Source of the DNA: Dictyobacter vulcani
Lineage (GTDB): Bacteria > Chloroflexota > Ktedonobacteria > Ktedonobacterales > Ktedonobacteraceae
Length of the DNA stretch: 64,000 bases
NCBI RefSeq assembly: GCF_008974265.1
Contig: NZ_BKZW01000001.1
Coordinates: 3,534,001 to 3,598,000 of the forward strand
Direction of reading: 5' to 3'
Positions 51,714 to 61,531 of the stretch are shown here, one piece after another. The position numbers and the translations under genes are program-made. The notes under the pieces are model-generated. The model searched no databases, was not told where the DNA came from, and saw only the letters and a program-made list of their open reading frames with translations. The first letter of the stretch is position 1; each line of letters starts with the position of its first letter.

Positions 51714-54527
51714 ATGTGTCCTAGAAAGAATGAAGAGAGCTATTGCACCCTTATGGATAAATCAGAAAAAAAAGAAAGAGGAGTATTACGCCGCGCTCGA
51801 CGACAACACGGTTTTACCCAAAGTAGCCTGGCGGCAGAACTAGATGTAGATGTTCAAACTGTGAGGAGTTGGGAAAGAGCAGGCCGATTACCATCTGTAA
51901 GGACGCAGAAAAGAATAGCCGAGGTATTGGGAATGCCATGGGAAGAATTAGCTGTATTTACATCTGTCCTTGATGAAGCAGAAGATGAAGATAGAACTGA
52001 CGAATATAGCCTTACCCCAGAAATGGAAACCGATAGCCCTACTCCTACTTCGGAAGCCACTCCTCTTCCTATAGTTGATGAGCAGGCTGATTGGGATCAA
52101 GAGCCGGTAACAGTTCCACGAGATATCAATCGATACCGTATCTTGCAACGGATACGTTCACGTTGGATTTTTGGCGTGTTGAAGCCTCTGTCAGCAACGC
52201 CGCTTATACCATTACGTTTTCAGCAACGGCCAGATGCAACTGCAAACCCATGGCGTACCTCGCATGATTTTTCACAAAAGATGACTTTCTCTTATCCAGA
52301 AGGAACGCAAATCATTGACGTCTTTGATGAGGCTTCTGGTGAATTGCTTATTCTGGGTGAGGCTGGATCTGGAAAATCAACCCTGCTATTAAAATTGACC
52401 CAAAGTCTGGTGAAACGCGCATTGAATGATGATCAATTACCGATACCGATCATTTTTAATTTGCCCTCATGGGCGCAGAAAAGAGCGCCACTGATAGACT
52501 GGTTGATTGAGGAATTAAATCTCAAGTATCAAGTGCCAGTTGCGCTGGCGCGAACTTTAGTTACGAATGATCAGGTATTCCCTTTGCTCGATGGATTAGA
52601 TGAGGTTGATCTACCTGTGCGGCCTGCATGTGTTGAGGCGATTAATGCCTATCGGCAGGAGCATGGATTAGTTCCGCTGGTTGTTTGCTGTCGGAGCGCA
52701 GATTATAATGCATTGCCAGAGGGTCTTGTCCTTGGCAATGCTATTGTGGTGCAACCATTAACGCATCAGCAGATCGACGACTATGTTTCTAGGAGTGGTG
52801 AGGATCTGGCGGCAATGCGTGTCGCCTTGCAAGCTGATGAGGACCTGCAAGAAATGGCCTCGACGCCATTGATGTTAAGTATTTTGGCATATAGTTATGG
52901 TGATATGACGCCTGAGGAAGCTCAAGAGCTTCACTCTTCACGTGCTATTGTGCTTGATCAATATATTGAGCGATTGCTTCGCCGTGAGACCAGACAACAC
53001 TATCCACCTGAACAGATTAAGCCATGGCTTTCCTGGTTAGCCTGGCAGATGCGGAAGCATAATCAGACAGAATTTTATATTGAACGAATGCAACCTGATT
53101 GGCTTGGAAATAGTCCCCAACTCCATGGATATCAGAGGACCGTTATTCGATTTATCACCGTTCTCCAATGTATTGTTTTGGGCGCATTGGCCGCGTGGTT
53201 GAAGGGAGGGCTCAAGAACGGTGTGGTTGGTTCAGGGAATGGTATTCTGGGCCTGTTTGGAGGTGGTGAAGGCAATACGATGATGGGATGGATGGCACCA
53301 GGTATTGGAGGAGGTAGTCAAGGTGGTGCAAGCCTGATTATTATTCTGAGTATTGTGATCTGGCTTGTAACGATCCTGGTGGGTAGCCCTTCGATTCCAA
53401 CTTTGACCCCACAAGCGATTCGATATGGTTTATTCAGTGGGCTGCGCGCTGGCTTCAAACTTGGAGGGGTCATCAGCATCATAGGTATTCCATTTTTTAG
53501 TATTGTTGGTGGTATTCAACATGGTATCTCATATGGCCTGGGTATTGGATTTTTCCTTGGCATACTAATGGGATTATTACGTGGAATGGGTGCAGGTCTA
53601 CGCTACGAGGAGCAACAAAAGGAACCAGTGCCAGCGAAAAAGGCATCTTTTACGGATCGCGTGATTGATGGGCTTACCTTTGGCGTTTTTGGAGCGCTTA
53701 GTTTCATGGTAGTTGAGGAATTGTTACAGGTGAGCCAGCAATCAACCTTGATTTATAGCTGTATCGTCTTCCTCTTCTTTTTTGCTGCCTACGGATTTGG
53801 TGGAGGCACCAATTTATTTCCAGCGTTGGCTCAGACGATCAAACCGGCTGAAACCGTTTTATGGTCATGGTCCCATATGTTTGGGGATATGAAGGAAAAT
53901 AGTAAAAAAAGCGTGCTCGTGGCGCTCGTTACAGGTATCTGTGTCAGTGTGGTTATTGCGTCTGTGACGAGCCTGTTCTTTTTCAATGTGCGTTATGGTA
54001 TTCGGTACGGGCTCGTTTTCGGTACGATCAGTGGTTTAATTGTAGGCATTGCCGCTTTTCTCACCAGCATGCTTCAAAGTGGCTGGTCGAGTACGATTTT
54101 GCCTCCTGAGAAACACACAAAACCGAACGAAGGTATATTACGTTCGGGGCGGAATGCGCTGATTGGTGCCTGCTTTTTTGCTCCAATTGGAGGAGTTGCG
54201 AGTGGCCTGGCCTGTGGTATCGGTTTTGGCCTTATTGGACGCCTGCCTGCATGGCCAGTTATGGGCATGGCATTTGCCGTTATGCTTGCCATCATGTTCT
54301 TTGTGATCTTCGTCATTGCCCATGGAGGCATTGCCTGGATTGAGCATTACACCCTTCGATGGTATTTCTGGCGTGCTGGTTTTATGCCGCTTCGTTTTGT
54401 GCGCTTCCTGGAGACCGTCCAGGCGGACGCGCTGGTGAGGAAAGTCGGTGGCGGGTACATGTTTACTCACCGCTTGATACAAGAACATTTTGCACGGCTT
54501 TATGAACGCCAGGATGATCCTTCCTGA
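51714..54527 (+). CDS. XRE-NACHT STAND protein with multi-pass membrane C-terminus
   Basis: 937 residues. HTH at about 24-75 (RARRQHGFTQSSLAAELDV). A NACHT NTPase begins near 205: Walker A GEAGSGKS (215-222), Walker B VFPLLDGLDEV (288-297), then VCCRSADY and the helical STPLMLSIL segment. From about 480 to 900 follow roughly ten hydrophobic, Gly-rich helices (GLFGGGEGNTMMGWMAPGIG). STAND proteins of this kind sense a trigger, oligomerise through the NTPase and release an effector; membrane effectors are common in abortive-infection proteins. The start could be ATG 51753. It sits just outside element 2. Function is inferred. Confidence 0.85.
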   Translation: MCPRKNEESYCTLMDKSEKKERGVLRRARRQHGFTQSSLAAELDVDVQTVRSWERAGRLPSVRTQKRIAEVLGMPWEELAVFTSVLDEAEDEDRTDEYSLTPEMETDSPTPTSEATPLPIVDEQADWDQEPVTVPRDINRYRILQRIRSRWIFGVLKPLSATPLIPLRFQQRPDATANPWRTSHDFSQKMTFSYPEGTQIIDVFDEASGELLILGEAGSGKSTLLLKLTQSLVKRALNDDQLPIPIIFNLPSWAQKRAPLIDWLIEELNLKYQVPVALARTLVTNDQVFPLLDGLDEVDLPVRPACVEAINAYRQEHGLVPLVVCCRSADYNALPEGLVLGNAIVVQPLTHQQIDDYVSRSGEDLAAMRVALQADEDLQEMASTPLMLSILAYSYGDMTPEEAQELHSSRAIVLDQYIERLLRRETRQHYPPEQIKPWLSWLAWQMRKHNQTEFYIERMQPDWLGNSPQLHGYQRTVIRFITVLQCIVLGALAAWLKGGLKNGVVGSGNGILGLFGGGEGNTMMGWMAPGIGGGSQGGASLIIILSIVIWLVTILVGSPSIPTLTPQAIRYGLFSGLRAGFKLGGVISIIGIPFFSIVGGIQHGISYGLGIGFFLGILMGLLRGMGAGLRYEEQQKEPVPAKKASFTDRVIDGLTFGVFGALSFMVVEELLQVSQQSTLIYSCIVFLFFFAAYGFGGGTNLFPALAQTIKPAETVLWSWSHMFGDMKENSKKSVLVALVTGICVSVVIASVTSLFFFNVRYGIRYGLVFGTISGLIVGIAAFLTSMLQSGWSSTILPPEKHTKPNEGILRSGRNALIGACFFAPIGGVASGLACGIGFGLIGRLPAWPVMGMAFAVMLAIMFFVIFVIAHGGIAWIEHYTLRWYFWRAGFMPLRFVRFLETVQADALVRKVGGGYMFTHRLIQEHFARLYERQDDPS

Positions 54528-54554
54528 GCCTCGTAGGATAGATAATATTATGGG

Positions 54555-54612
54555 CATCATCAAGAGAAGAGACTATTGGCTATCTAGTTAATGGTCTCTT
54601 CTCTTGATGATC
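54555..54612. terminator. Long hairpin between convergent genes
   Basis: CATCATCAAGAGAAGAGAC (54557 onwards) pairs with GTCTCTTCTCTTGATGATC (ending 54612) around a 20-base loop. Bidirectional terminator position; the T tract is weak. Confidence 0.75.
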
Positions 54613-54629
54613 ATGGATGAAGATGTACC

Positions 54630-55727
54630 TTAAATGGTTGCAGGCACCTGTGCCAGGAATGAGCGCAGTTTTGCCTCGTATTCCTCAGGATTTGCATTCC
54701 AGCACTGGGTGTGGTCCGCGTCTGCAATACGGTGATAGATAACATGGGGGTGAGCAGTAGCAAACGTATCGCTGACGGCAATGGGTGCTGTCGTATCGCC
54801 TACGCCATGGAATAAGAGGGTGGGTACCTGACTCTTCCCCATTTGATCAAGCGTATCGAAATGAATACCTGTTCTCATTGAGATAATCTTTTCTGTGATA
54901 CTTGCCACGAATGAGGGAAGATGATTTTTCTTTACCAGAGCATTGATTGTTGCGCGCCAATTCAGCACAGGAGAGTCGAGCACTGTGGCTTGAATTGCGT
55001 GCGCATACGAGGATCGGTCCAGGAACGTTTCTACGATTGATCCTCCCAGCGATATCCCATAAAGTAGAATATGTTGAGCGCCATGCTCCAATGCGTATTT
55101 GACGCTTGCTTCAAGATCTTGCCACTCAGTATCGCCAAGATGTGTCAGCCCATCGGAGCTGGCTGGAGCACCTTCATCACCACGATAGGTAATATCAAGC
55201 AGAGGAAAACCCAAATTTGAGAGCGTCCGAAAGAAGCGCAGTCCCTGTTCTTGAGTTCCGCTGGCGCCATGAACCAGAATAGCCCAGGTATCCAGTTTGC
55301 CAGGCACAAACCAGGCAGGCAAGTCACCAGGAACACTGGGAATAAGAATATCTTGTATCGTCAGTTCTAGTTGATCTCTCAGTAATCCACCATAGATAGT
55401 TGTATTCCAAGCCACATTTGCGTTCGTGGGTAGCTTACCTGTCGAATGAACGAGCTTGCGTGTGACGGTCTCGGAGTCAGATGAGAGAATAGGACCAACA
55501 ATAGCTTGTCCCTCGGCCCCCATGATGCCAAATACTCCTGGACGCCTGGTGTTTTTGGTGTTTTTGAGCGTAACCGTCTGATCATTGATAGCTGTAACTG
55601 GAATAGTCAAAGCTTTCGATGTGGGAGTACGACGGAGAAGTCTATTTGAGATGTACCAACTGATACCGATAATAGCAGCCAATATAATGATAAGAAGTAC
55701 AAGCACAATAAGTCCGAGAATAAACAT
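54630..55727 (-). CDS. Membrane-anchored alpha/beta hydrolase
   Basis: 365 residues: an N-terminal transmembrane helix (about 3-28), then a hydrolase domain with AILVHGASGTQEQGLRFF, the nucleophile elbow YGISLGGSIVET, the acid region LFHGVGDTTAPIAVSD and His in ADADHTQCW. It belongs to the same broad class as the 21182 hydrolase but is not a close copy. Substrate unknown. Confidence 0.87.
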   Translation of the reverse strand: MFILGLIVLVLLIIILAAIIGISWYISNRLLRRTPTSKALTIPVTAINDQTVTLKNTKNTRRPGVFGIMGAEGQAIVGPILSSDSETVTRKLVHSTGKLPTNANVAWNTTIYGGLLRDQLELTIQDILIPSVPGDLPAWFVPGKLDTWAILVHGASGTQEQGLRFFRTLSNLGFPLLDITYRGDEGAPASSDGLTHLGDTEWQDLEASVKYALEHGAQHILLYGISLGGSIVETFLDRSSYAHAIQATVLDSPVLNWRATINALVKKNHLPSFVASITEKIISMRTGIHFDTLDQMGKSQVPTLLFHGVGDTTAPIAVSDTFATAHPHVIYHRIADADHTQCWNANPEEYEAKLRSFLAQVPATI

Positions 55728-56075
55728 AATCCGTCCCTTTGATATGAAAAGTTCTGTATGGGGTGTTATTGAAGTGCTATCAATCGTGGGTAGCCCATCT
55801 GAAGAATTGCACGTGTTACCATACTATTTTTTGAACAAGTAAGAGTTCATGTTCTTTTTATCATATTTTTTCCAACATTCCTACTCGGAGAGGACCGAGT
55901 AGGAAAAGAGGATATCCATGACAGGGATCGATGTATGGAATACACTCTCCTATGAATTAAGTTTCGTGCTTAGCATCTCCGTAAAGAAAGGTATGTTGAT
56001 TCATCGATTTCTGTTTTATCGGGGTGTTCAATACCAGCCTGCACATTAAGCTTGTGCTTCAATAAGTTTATTGCA
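55728..56075. other. Intergenic region after the hydrolase
   Basis: Holds an inverted repeat CCTACTCGG / CCGAGTAGG (55880-55888, 55894-55902) and two direct copies of AATAAATACC near 56095. A 43-codon frame from 55918 has a weak ribosome binding site but no other support. Confidence 0.45.
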
Positions 56076-56280
56076 TTACACTGCATCAATGCTAATAAAT
56101 ACCAATAAATACCAATGATGCGCGACAATTTTTTCTAGAGAGTTCATTGTTGGCAGATTCAATATCCACGTATCTGTGACAAACCCGTATGTGTCTGCCT
56201 GGATAGTCACGCCGCTTCCATCCTCATGAAATTGGAAGGTATATGCACCTATCGGGGCTTTTTGAAAGTCAGAACCCTTG
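56076..56280 (-). pseudogene. C-terminal fragment of an interrupted gene
   Basis: On the minus strand an open frame runs from the IS end to TAA 56076 and reads protein-like (PIGAYTFQFHEDGSGV, TIQADTYGFVTDTWIL). It has no start. It appears to be the tail of a gene cut by the ISAs1 remnant. No family recognised. Confidence 0.35.
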
Positions 56281-57000
56281 AAAAATCAAGTGCGCAGCAT
56301 CCCATGGATGGGCGTCGTAAAAGCGTCGTTGCGACGCCACATTTTTGACTCCCAGGACATTCATACACGCTAGCATGGTGTTGTGAAGCACCGCGAGCAT
56401 CGCAGGAGCATGCTTGGTTCGGATCTGTGATGCATCTTCTTTAAAGGTGACATCTCGGCGTCGATGGAGCCGATTTTCAATGGCCCAGTGGGCTCTGTGC
56501 AAGGTTCCAATGCGCTCAGCATCCGCTTGGGTGGGAGCGAGACTCGTGATCCCATAGTGCACTTCTCTGTTTGTCGGTGTTCCTTTTTGGATACTCGTTC
56601 GTTCAAGACAAAAAACTTGCCCAATGCCGCACCAATCCTGGGCCAGATAGTCACGCAAATCAGGACTACAGGTGGTGACACGAATATCCAAACGGCCATG
56701 TCCACTGCTCACATCCCGGTGGCATTGCCATCGCACATCGGCGGCATGATCCTCAAAAAAGAGCTTGAGATCTTTCCACAAGGTTGGTTGATTGTCCTTG
56801 GCTATGAGCAGGTACTTGCCTCCACTCCGAGTGACGTGCTGGCAAAAAAACGTTGCGTATACATCGCATCGGCGCTGAGAGTCCGTCCTTTGATCAGGTC
56901 CGGTGTGAGCATCTCTTTGAGCGCACTGATCTCGTTTTCTTTCTCTCTCATCTCGTTGTGCCAACACAATCCCCGTCTTGACCTCATAGAAAGTACATAA
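56269..57000 (-). pseudogene. ISAs1-family transposase remnant
   Basis: C-terminal two-thirds of an ISAs1 (H-repeat-associated) transposase: FYEVKTGIVLAQR, then in a shifted frame MREKENEISALKEMLTPDLI, RTLSADAMYTQRFF, then back in the first frame GGKYLLIAKDNQ, ERTSIQKG, RAHWAIENRLHRRRDVTFKED and the end HLIFQGF. The N-terminal domain is missing, and at least two frame changes lie between about 56860 and 56960. Non-functional. Terminal repeats were not identified. Confidence 0.8.
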
Positions 57001-57121
57001 ATAAACAGAAAAGTGGTTTAGGGGAAAGCGATACAAAGAGGAGGTAAGGCCAGGATATGTGTAAAAATGCACCGACCCCACACCAGGGGCGGTGCAAATC
57101 TTCTCCCTTCTCTTGCTGTTC

Positions 57122-57934
57122 CTAGCAATTGGAAATGTTTCCATAGGTATACCCCCGCCAAAACCATTGCCCTGATTGGTTGGGTTGTTCAAAAACAAAA
57201 ACCTCACTAGCACCTTGAGAATCAAACTCGAGATGAGAAGAGTAGGATGTTCCAAGGTCATATTTCACGTTTGCATTCGGGATAGCCATAACCGCATGTC
57301 CATTTACGTATACTCCATTTGGCCCGTATAGACGGCCCGCACAATTGTAACCAGCAACCTCAGGTGTCCAGATGGGATCGCTGATTAATAGAGTCATATC
57401 CCCATTCACAAGATGGTCATGAATGAACTTCCAATCTAAAGGAGAGCCCTCAGCAATGCTTGCATATTGAAAATTGTTTGTATCTGTAACTTTCTGCACG
57501 GCATCGTAGTTTTTATCATCGTAGAGGGCAACACGAAAATTATGTAAAAATTTATCAAAATCCGAGGTCTGCAATGATTGATTTCTATCAGCAGTGGGCG
57601 TTGCAATTGACATTGGCGTGTGAGTAGGAGCTGGTGTTGTTGCGCCGGTTGTTTTCTGGACAGGGCTCAACACCTGAGAATACTTCAGCCATCCAAAGAA
57701 GGAACCGCCTCCAATTAGCAAGCTAACCAGAACCACAATCACGAGTGTACGCCATGAGAGGGTTGATGGTTTCCAATCTGGTGGCGGTGGTGGAATCGGG
57801 ATTGGTTCAGAAAAAGCATACTGTGTTGGTTTTTTCTGGTCATACCACTTGGCATAGGACTCATAGGGCGATCCTGGTGTAGTCAGGTCGCTACCTGAAT
57901 AAATAGTATTATCTTCTTGACGTTCATCATCCAT
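57122..57934 (-). CDS. Membrane-anchored exported protein, unknown function
   Basis: 270 residues from ATG 57934 (AGGAG 9 bases upstream). Cytosolic Pro-rich N-terminus (about 1-60, including PIPIPPPPPDW), one transmembrane helix (about 63-85), a Thr/Pro linker, then an outer domain of about 160 residues with two Cys. The plan matches the 13595 protein but the sequences are unrelated. No family recognised. The N-terminal polar Tyr/Pro part is typical of the many such proteins in Ktedonobacteria. Confidence 0.65.
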   Translation of the reverse strand: MDDERQEDNTIYSGSDLTTPGSPYESYAKWYDQKKPTQYAFSEPIPIPPPPPDWKPSTLSWRTLVIVVLVSLLIGGGSFFGWLKYSQVLSPVQKTTGATTPAPTHTPMSIATPTADRNQSLQTSDFDKFLHNFRVALYDDKNYDAVQKVTDTNNFQYASIAEGSPLDWKFIHDHLVNGDMTLLISDPIWTPEVAGYNCAGRLYGPNGVYVNGHAVMAIPNANVKYDLGTSYSSHLEFDSQGASEVFVFEQPNQSGQWFWRGYTYGNISNC

Positions 57935-58077
57935 AATGACCATCTCCTATAGAATATATATTAATATCGATAGACACTTCCAATACTTACGAATTGTACA
58001 TCAAAGTCTAATGACCTGTATCAGGCACAAATATGCGCCGGTTCCTGGTGTATAGAGTCTGGCACTATGTCTAGTTA

Positions 58078-58164
58078 TGAGAAGACCATTAGACGGTTTT
58101 ACCGTCTCTCTTAGTACCCAAAATGTATCACTCAACACAGTAAGATCGTCTAACGGTCTTCTCA
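58078..58164. repeat. 21-bp inverted repeat with 45-base loop
   Basis: ATGAGAAGACCATTAGACGGT (58078-58098) matches the complement of 58144-58164 at 19 of 21 positions. It lies in a spacer without genes upstream of the 57934 gene. It could be a MITE-like remnant or regulatory hairpin. Confidence 0.55.
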
Positions 58165-58171
58165 TTGACAA

Positions 58172-58216
58172 CAAAAAAGCAGGTATATTCCTCAAAAGAG
58201 GAACATACCTGCTTTT
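58172..58216. terminator. Bidirectional terminator
   Basis: AAAAGCAGGTAT and ATACCTGCTTTT arms with inner TTCCTC/GAGGAA pairing around AAAA; A and T runs on both sides. It ends the 58867-58293 operon on the minus strand. Confidence 0.85.
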
Positions 58217-58292
58217 CCTTTGCCTAAATCCACAGTGCTAGCGGGCTCTGCTATAGCCCTTAAAGTCGAGGTAGTTTGGGAGGCATGCATAT

Positions 58293-58850
58293 CTACCGTT
58301 TTCTTCTTCCGGCCGATCTGCGCCACTGATTCAACATTTTTTGCAGCTCTTGCCGATCTGCCTCACTGGGGCACTCGTACATTAACCCTTGTCGGAGCAA
58401 GTGCAGTTGGGCCGCATCGATTCGCTGTCGTTCTTTCCCCTGCATGAGTTTTTTATACTCCTCGCCAGGATCAGTCATAACGCTGAATTCGCTGACACGT
58501 GTTAGCCGCTCAATCAGTTCCTCATGCTCGAGAACAGGAAATGCAATAAAGTATTGTACATGCAGCACATTTGGGATGGTGACTTGAATATCTAGATAAA
58601 AGGTAGATTCATCTGGAGTCTCCGAATTGAGGAAATACAGCCAGCGTATTAGCTGGTCGCCTTCACCATACTGCTCATGCTTTTGCCACAGTGTTGCCAC
58701 CTCTGGCTTGGGAAGCGCATCAATCCAGATGAGTGGGATCTGTGATGCATGAGAACGACCCGGAACTTGCATCTCTATCACAAGATCTGTGCGTACCATT
58801 AATGATTCGCGATGAACCTTCTCTTGGAACTCACGGCTGAGTGGATCCAT
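58293..58850 (-). CDS. Hypothetical protein
   Basis: 185 residues, soluble, mixed alpha/beta (LIRWLYFLNSETPDESTFYL, IDIQVTIPN-like strands), with a basic C-terminal tail (QWRRSAGRRKR). It follows the four-helix protein by 17 bases on the same strand, so they form an operon. No family recognised. Confidence 0.6.
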   Translation of the reverse strand: MDPLSREFQEKVHRESLMVRTDLVIEMQVPGRSHASQIPLIWIDALPKPEVATLWQKHEQYGEGDQLIRWLYFLNSETPDESTFYLDIQVTIPNVLHVQYFIAFPVLEHEELIERLTRVSEFSVMTDPGEEYKKLMQGKERQRIDAAQLHLLRQGLMYECPSEADRQELQKMLNQWRRSAGRRKR

Positions 58851-58866
58851 TTATCCTCCTACTTTC

Positions 58867-59322
58867 TTACAGCTGTTCTGGTTGCATTGGCGCTGGCTGT
58901 GTTTGCTGATCATCGTGTTTTCGCTCATGTGAATAAACAGAGAGAATCCAAATTACAAACAACGGAGAGGCAATAGTCCCAGCAAATAAGAGCCCCTCTC
59001 CCCAGGCAATCCCGTTGGACTTGAGAATTGCGCCCAAGCCAATCACGAATAGGGTCCCTGCTAAAACGAAACAGCTTATAGCAAGAGTCCGAGTCTGTTT
59101 CCCCTTGCGCTGTTCTTTGATGAGCAGTTCGACAAAATACCACAACATCAACGCACCCTGAAGGAACACCAGGATGCTAAACAGAACCCAGTGATCTTGT
59201 AACCATTGGGGAGCAGCCACTCCCGGTACACGAAACAGTGCGCTGCCAATCCAGAGTGGAATGAACATAACCGTGATATAGATGTTCCGAAAAAAACGCC
59301 CGAGATCATAAGTAAGCTGCAT
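58867..59322 (-). CDS. Four-helix membrane protein, unknown function
   Basis: 151 residues with four transmembrane helices (about 13-32, 45-66, 78-98, 108-130) and a Gln/Pro-rich tail. ATG 59322 follows AAAGGG by about 9 bases. First gene of a two-gene operon. Confidence 0.65.
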   Translation of the reverse strand: MQLTYDLGRFFRNIYITVMFIPLWIGSALFRVPGVAAPQWLQDHWVLFSILVFLQGALMLWYFVELLIKEQRKGKQTRTLAISCFVLAGTLFVIGLGAILKSNGIAWGEGLLFAGTIASPLFVIWILSVYSHERKHDDQQTQPAPMQPEQL

Positions 59323-59699
59323 GGTGAATATCCCTTTCTACAATACTTCTTACTACGCACTACTTGCAATTTCACTTTCTTATTCTAGCTTATATACTCC
59401 TCACTTGTGAAGCATTTCTAGTAAGTAAAAGTTAATTTTACAATACTATCTTGCCATATTTGGCAGAACCCTTACATTACCAATCCGCCGAAATCAGCTC
59501 TGAAACAAGCAAAGTGAGGGCCGCATACATATGTCATCGTTACTACTACATCCGTTAGCGCAATAGCTTGCCTATAATAAAAATTGCTTCTAGGGTGATT
59601 TTTACACGCATCCTTGTATATATTATCACTTTTCAATATAATATAAGCATCCATAACGTATATTGCTGTAAAAGATACTCCTAATGAAAAGGGGGCTCT
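59323..59699. other. 377-base intergenic region
   Basis: Between divergent genes; AT-rich. A minus-strand frame covering 59472-59942 is a shadow of the CoiA-like gene. No clear signal beyond GAAAAGGGGG just before ATG 59700. Confidence 0.5.
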
Positions 59700-60239
59700 A
59701 TGCCATTCGTAGCGGAACATCGCACGACCGGAGAGCGCATCGATATTACTCAGCACAAGACACCTCACAGTGATATCAACCAACAGGATTGTATTTGCCC
59801 CTTGTGTGGCACTGACTTGTTCCTGCGTGTCGGGCTGATCCGCCAACCACACTTTGCCCACCGCGCCCAATGTACAACGCAGTATCAGAGCCACCCGGAA
59901 ACCGCGGCCCATCGTCATGGCAAGTTGTATCTTCAACATCACTTGAAAGAGGAGTTCCCTGAGTACACCCAGGCCACGATCGAGTTAGAGGTCAAACTGC
60001 AGCCCATATGGCGGGTCGCCGACCTGTTGGTGACCTTTCCCACTGGCGTACGCCAGGCACATGAAATTCAACTAGCTGTGATTACAACCAAAGAGTTGGA
60101 GGAACGCACCAATGACTACACGTCCATGGGGATCGATGTTGTTTGGTGGCTGGGTGGCGAGGCGGATAAAGACCATAATCGGCAGTGGTGTGTCGAGACG
60201 TTTGGCTATAGCCTCAGCATTCAATATGCGCTTGAGTAG
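59700..60239 (+). CDS. CoiA-like nuclease-domain protein
   Basis: 179 residues to the first stop. An N-terminal zinc-finger-like pair CPLCG with HRAQC; then a restriction-endonuclease-like core: HRHGKLYLQHHL (Glu/Lys helix), WRVADLLVTFPTGV with Asp, and AHEIQLAVITTK with ExQ, followed by GIDVVWWLGG. This is the CoiA competence family, relatives of which help process incoming DNA. It has AAAAGGGG about 8 bases upstream. Homologues are usually longer, and coding sequence continues after the stop in shifted frames (next entry), so the stop may be an artefact. Confidence 0.75.
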   Translation: MPFVAEHRTTGERIDITQHKTPHSDINQQDCICPLCGTDLFLRVGLIRQPHFAHRAQCTTQYQSHPETAAHRHGKLYLQHHLKEEFPEYTQATIELEVKLQPIWRVADLLVTFPTGVRQAHEIQLAVITTKELEERTNDYTSMGIDVVWWLGGEADKDHNRQWCVETFGYSLSIQYALE

Positions 60240-60905
60240 TAAGGCTGGCCAGATCTTGGTTCCCCGCTCGGCAGGAATGGAGGCTCCCGTGCTGCACACC
60301 TACCGCCTCTGGCCCAATGGCGATTGTGAAGAGCTGCTCTTTTGCTGCTTCTCACCTCCGCTCTACATGCACTCGCCCCCCATCAAGGCACCCCATGTCG
60401 TTGTCCTCCGAGGGACGCGCCTGACCATCGCCGCACTGAGTTTCCATACCGCATATGCGAGCGAGACCCTTCCTTCCTGGGGCCTCTTCTGGCCGCGGGC
60501 ATGGCCATCTATTCGTACCCCCTTGCAGCGCATGATCCACATTCAGGGGGAGATCACGATGATCTGCGTTGCTTTGACTTCCAGGTCACCAGCCAACGAT
60601 TTGAGCAACCGATCGTGTCGGTTGCGGCTGGCCAGCTAGCACAACAGCACAAAGATTCCCCCATATTATGGCACATCCTTAGGCAGCGCCTGATACGCTT
60701 ACACGCCGCGGGGACAGCATATGATCTCACAAATCCTGCTGCGCAGCGCTTCCTGTACTTGTTGAACATGCATGGCCAACCCCGGCGAACTCGGGCCTTG
60801 TTGTCAGCCGTACAAGAAATGCCTGAGGCGTCGGTATCGGCTCCGGTACAGGAATCTCTCTGGGAGCAACCGTGGGATACAGAGGCAGAGGACATGCGCA
60901 GATAG
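60240..60905 (+). other. Probable broken continuation of the CoiA-like gene
   Basis: Two protein-like stretches follow in different frames: LHTYRLWPNGDCEELLFCC to SETLPSWGLFW in frame +1 (to about 60485), then YSYPLAAHDPHSGGDHDDL to EAEDMRR in the original frame, ending 60905. Together they would give a C-terminal part of about 220 residues. One net insertion and one deletion are needed to join them, so either sequence error or real decay is possible. They are given as one uncertain region. Confidence 0.45.
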
Positions 60906-61180
60906 ACGTAAGCTTACCCTACAGGAGATATCACAAAGAATACATGTAAAATTTTATTCCGGGCGCTCCACCGTATCCAACCAGATGATAGAAAAGCCCT
61001 TTGTTGGGCTTCGATGCAGCTTGTCTATGTCATCTATCGGGACTGCGGCCCTGGATGCCAGTTCCATTTCTTGTTCATTCATTCTGAGCACTCCTTACCA
61101 CGCAATCACCCACCGAAAAGCCTTGAATTGTTGGGCAAGTGGTGGGTGACGTGTATGGTGATTTATTTTACATGTGAGAT

Positions 61181-61531
61181 TTATTGGTTAGAAGTAAGTA
61201 GGCTTTTTACTTTTAGGACTGCATCCGACCTGCCCGTGTCCTGTGGATTGTCGGTGTGCTCCAGAATGGAATAAATCACTTTTAGTGCCTCGGCAGGACA
61301 CGATGGATTCAACATGAAGTCGTCACCATTATGCGCTAAAATATCGCTTTCAATGAGTTCGGCAAGAGTATTTGCTGGCATAGTGTGAACAGACTCATTA
61401 TTCACAACAGCTTTAACGGCTTTCAGGGAATTAATGCTTGAGAGTGCTTTTAGGGCTGTTGATAGGCGCTCATAGGTGTATGGAGTATTGGCGTGGATTA
61501 ATTCACCGTGTCGCGAATGTGTGTCTTGCAT
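61181..61531 (-). CDS. Hypothetical protein, 116 residues
   Basis: From ATG 61531 (AAGGAG 9 bases upstream). Helical and soluble: YERLSTALKALSSINSLKAV, ANTLAELIESDILAHNG, CPAEALKVIYSILEHTD. No motif recognised. Likely monocistronic. Confidence 0.55.
   Translation of the reverse strand: MQDTHSRHGELIHANTPYTYERLSTALKALSSINSLKAVKAVVNNESVHTMPANTLAELIESDILAHNGDDFMLNPSCPAEALKVIYSILEHTDNPQDTGRSDAVLKVKSLLTSNQ

Noticed and set aside
55918..56049. 43-codon ORF in the spacer
   Set aside because: Weak ribosome binding site only; no other support.
59472..59942. 156-codon minus-strand frame
   Set aside because: It mirrors the CoiA-like gene and has no start signal.
60850..60875. Third copy of the tRNA-Arg att repeat
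   Set aside because: Only about 11 bases resemble the core (AATCTCTCTGGG); no tRNA structure and no longer match.
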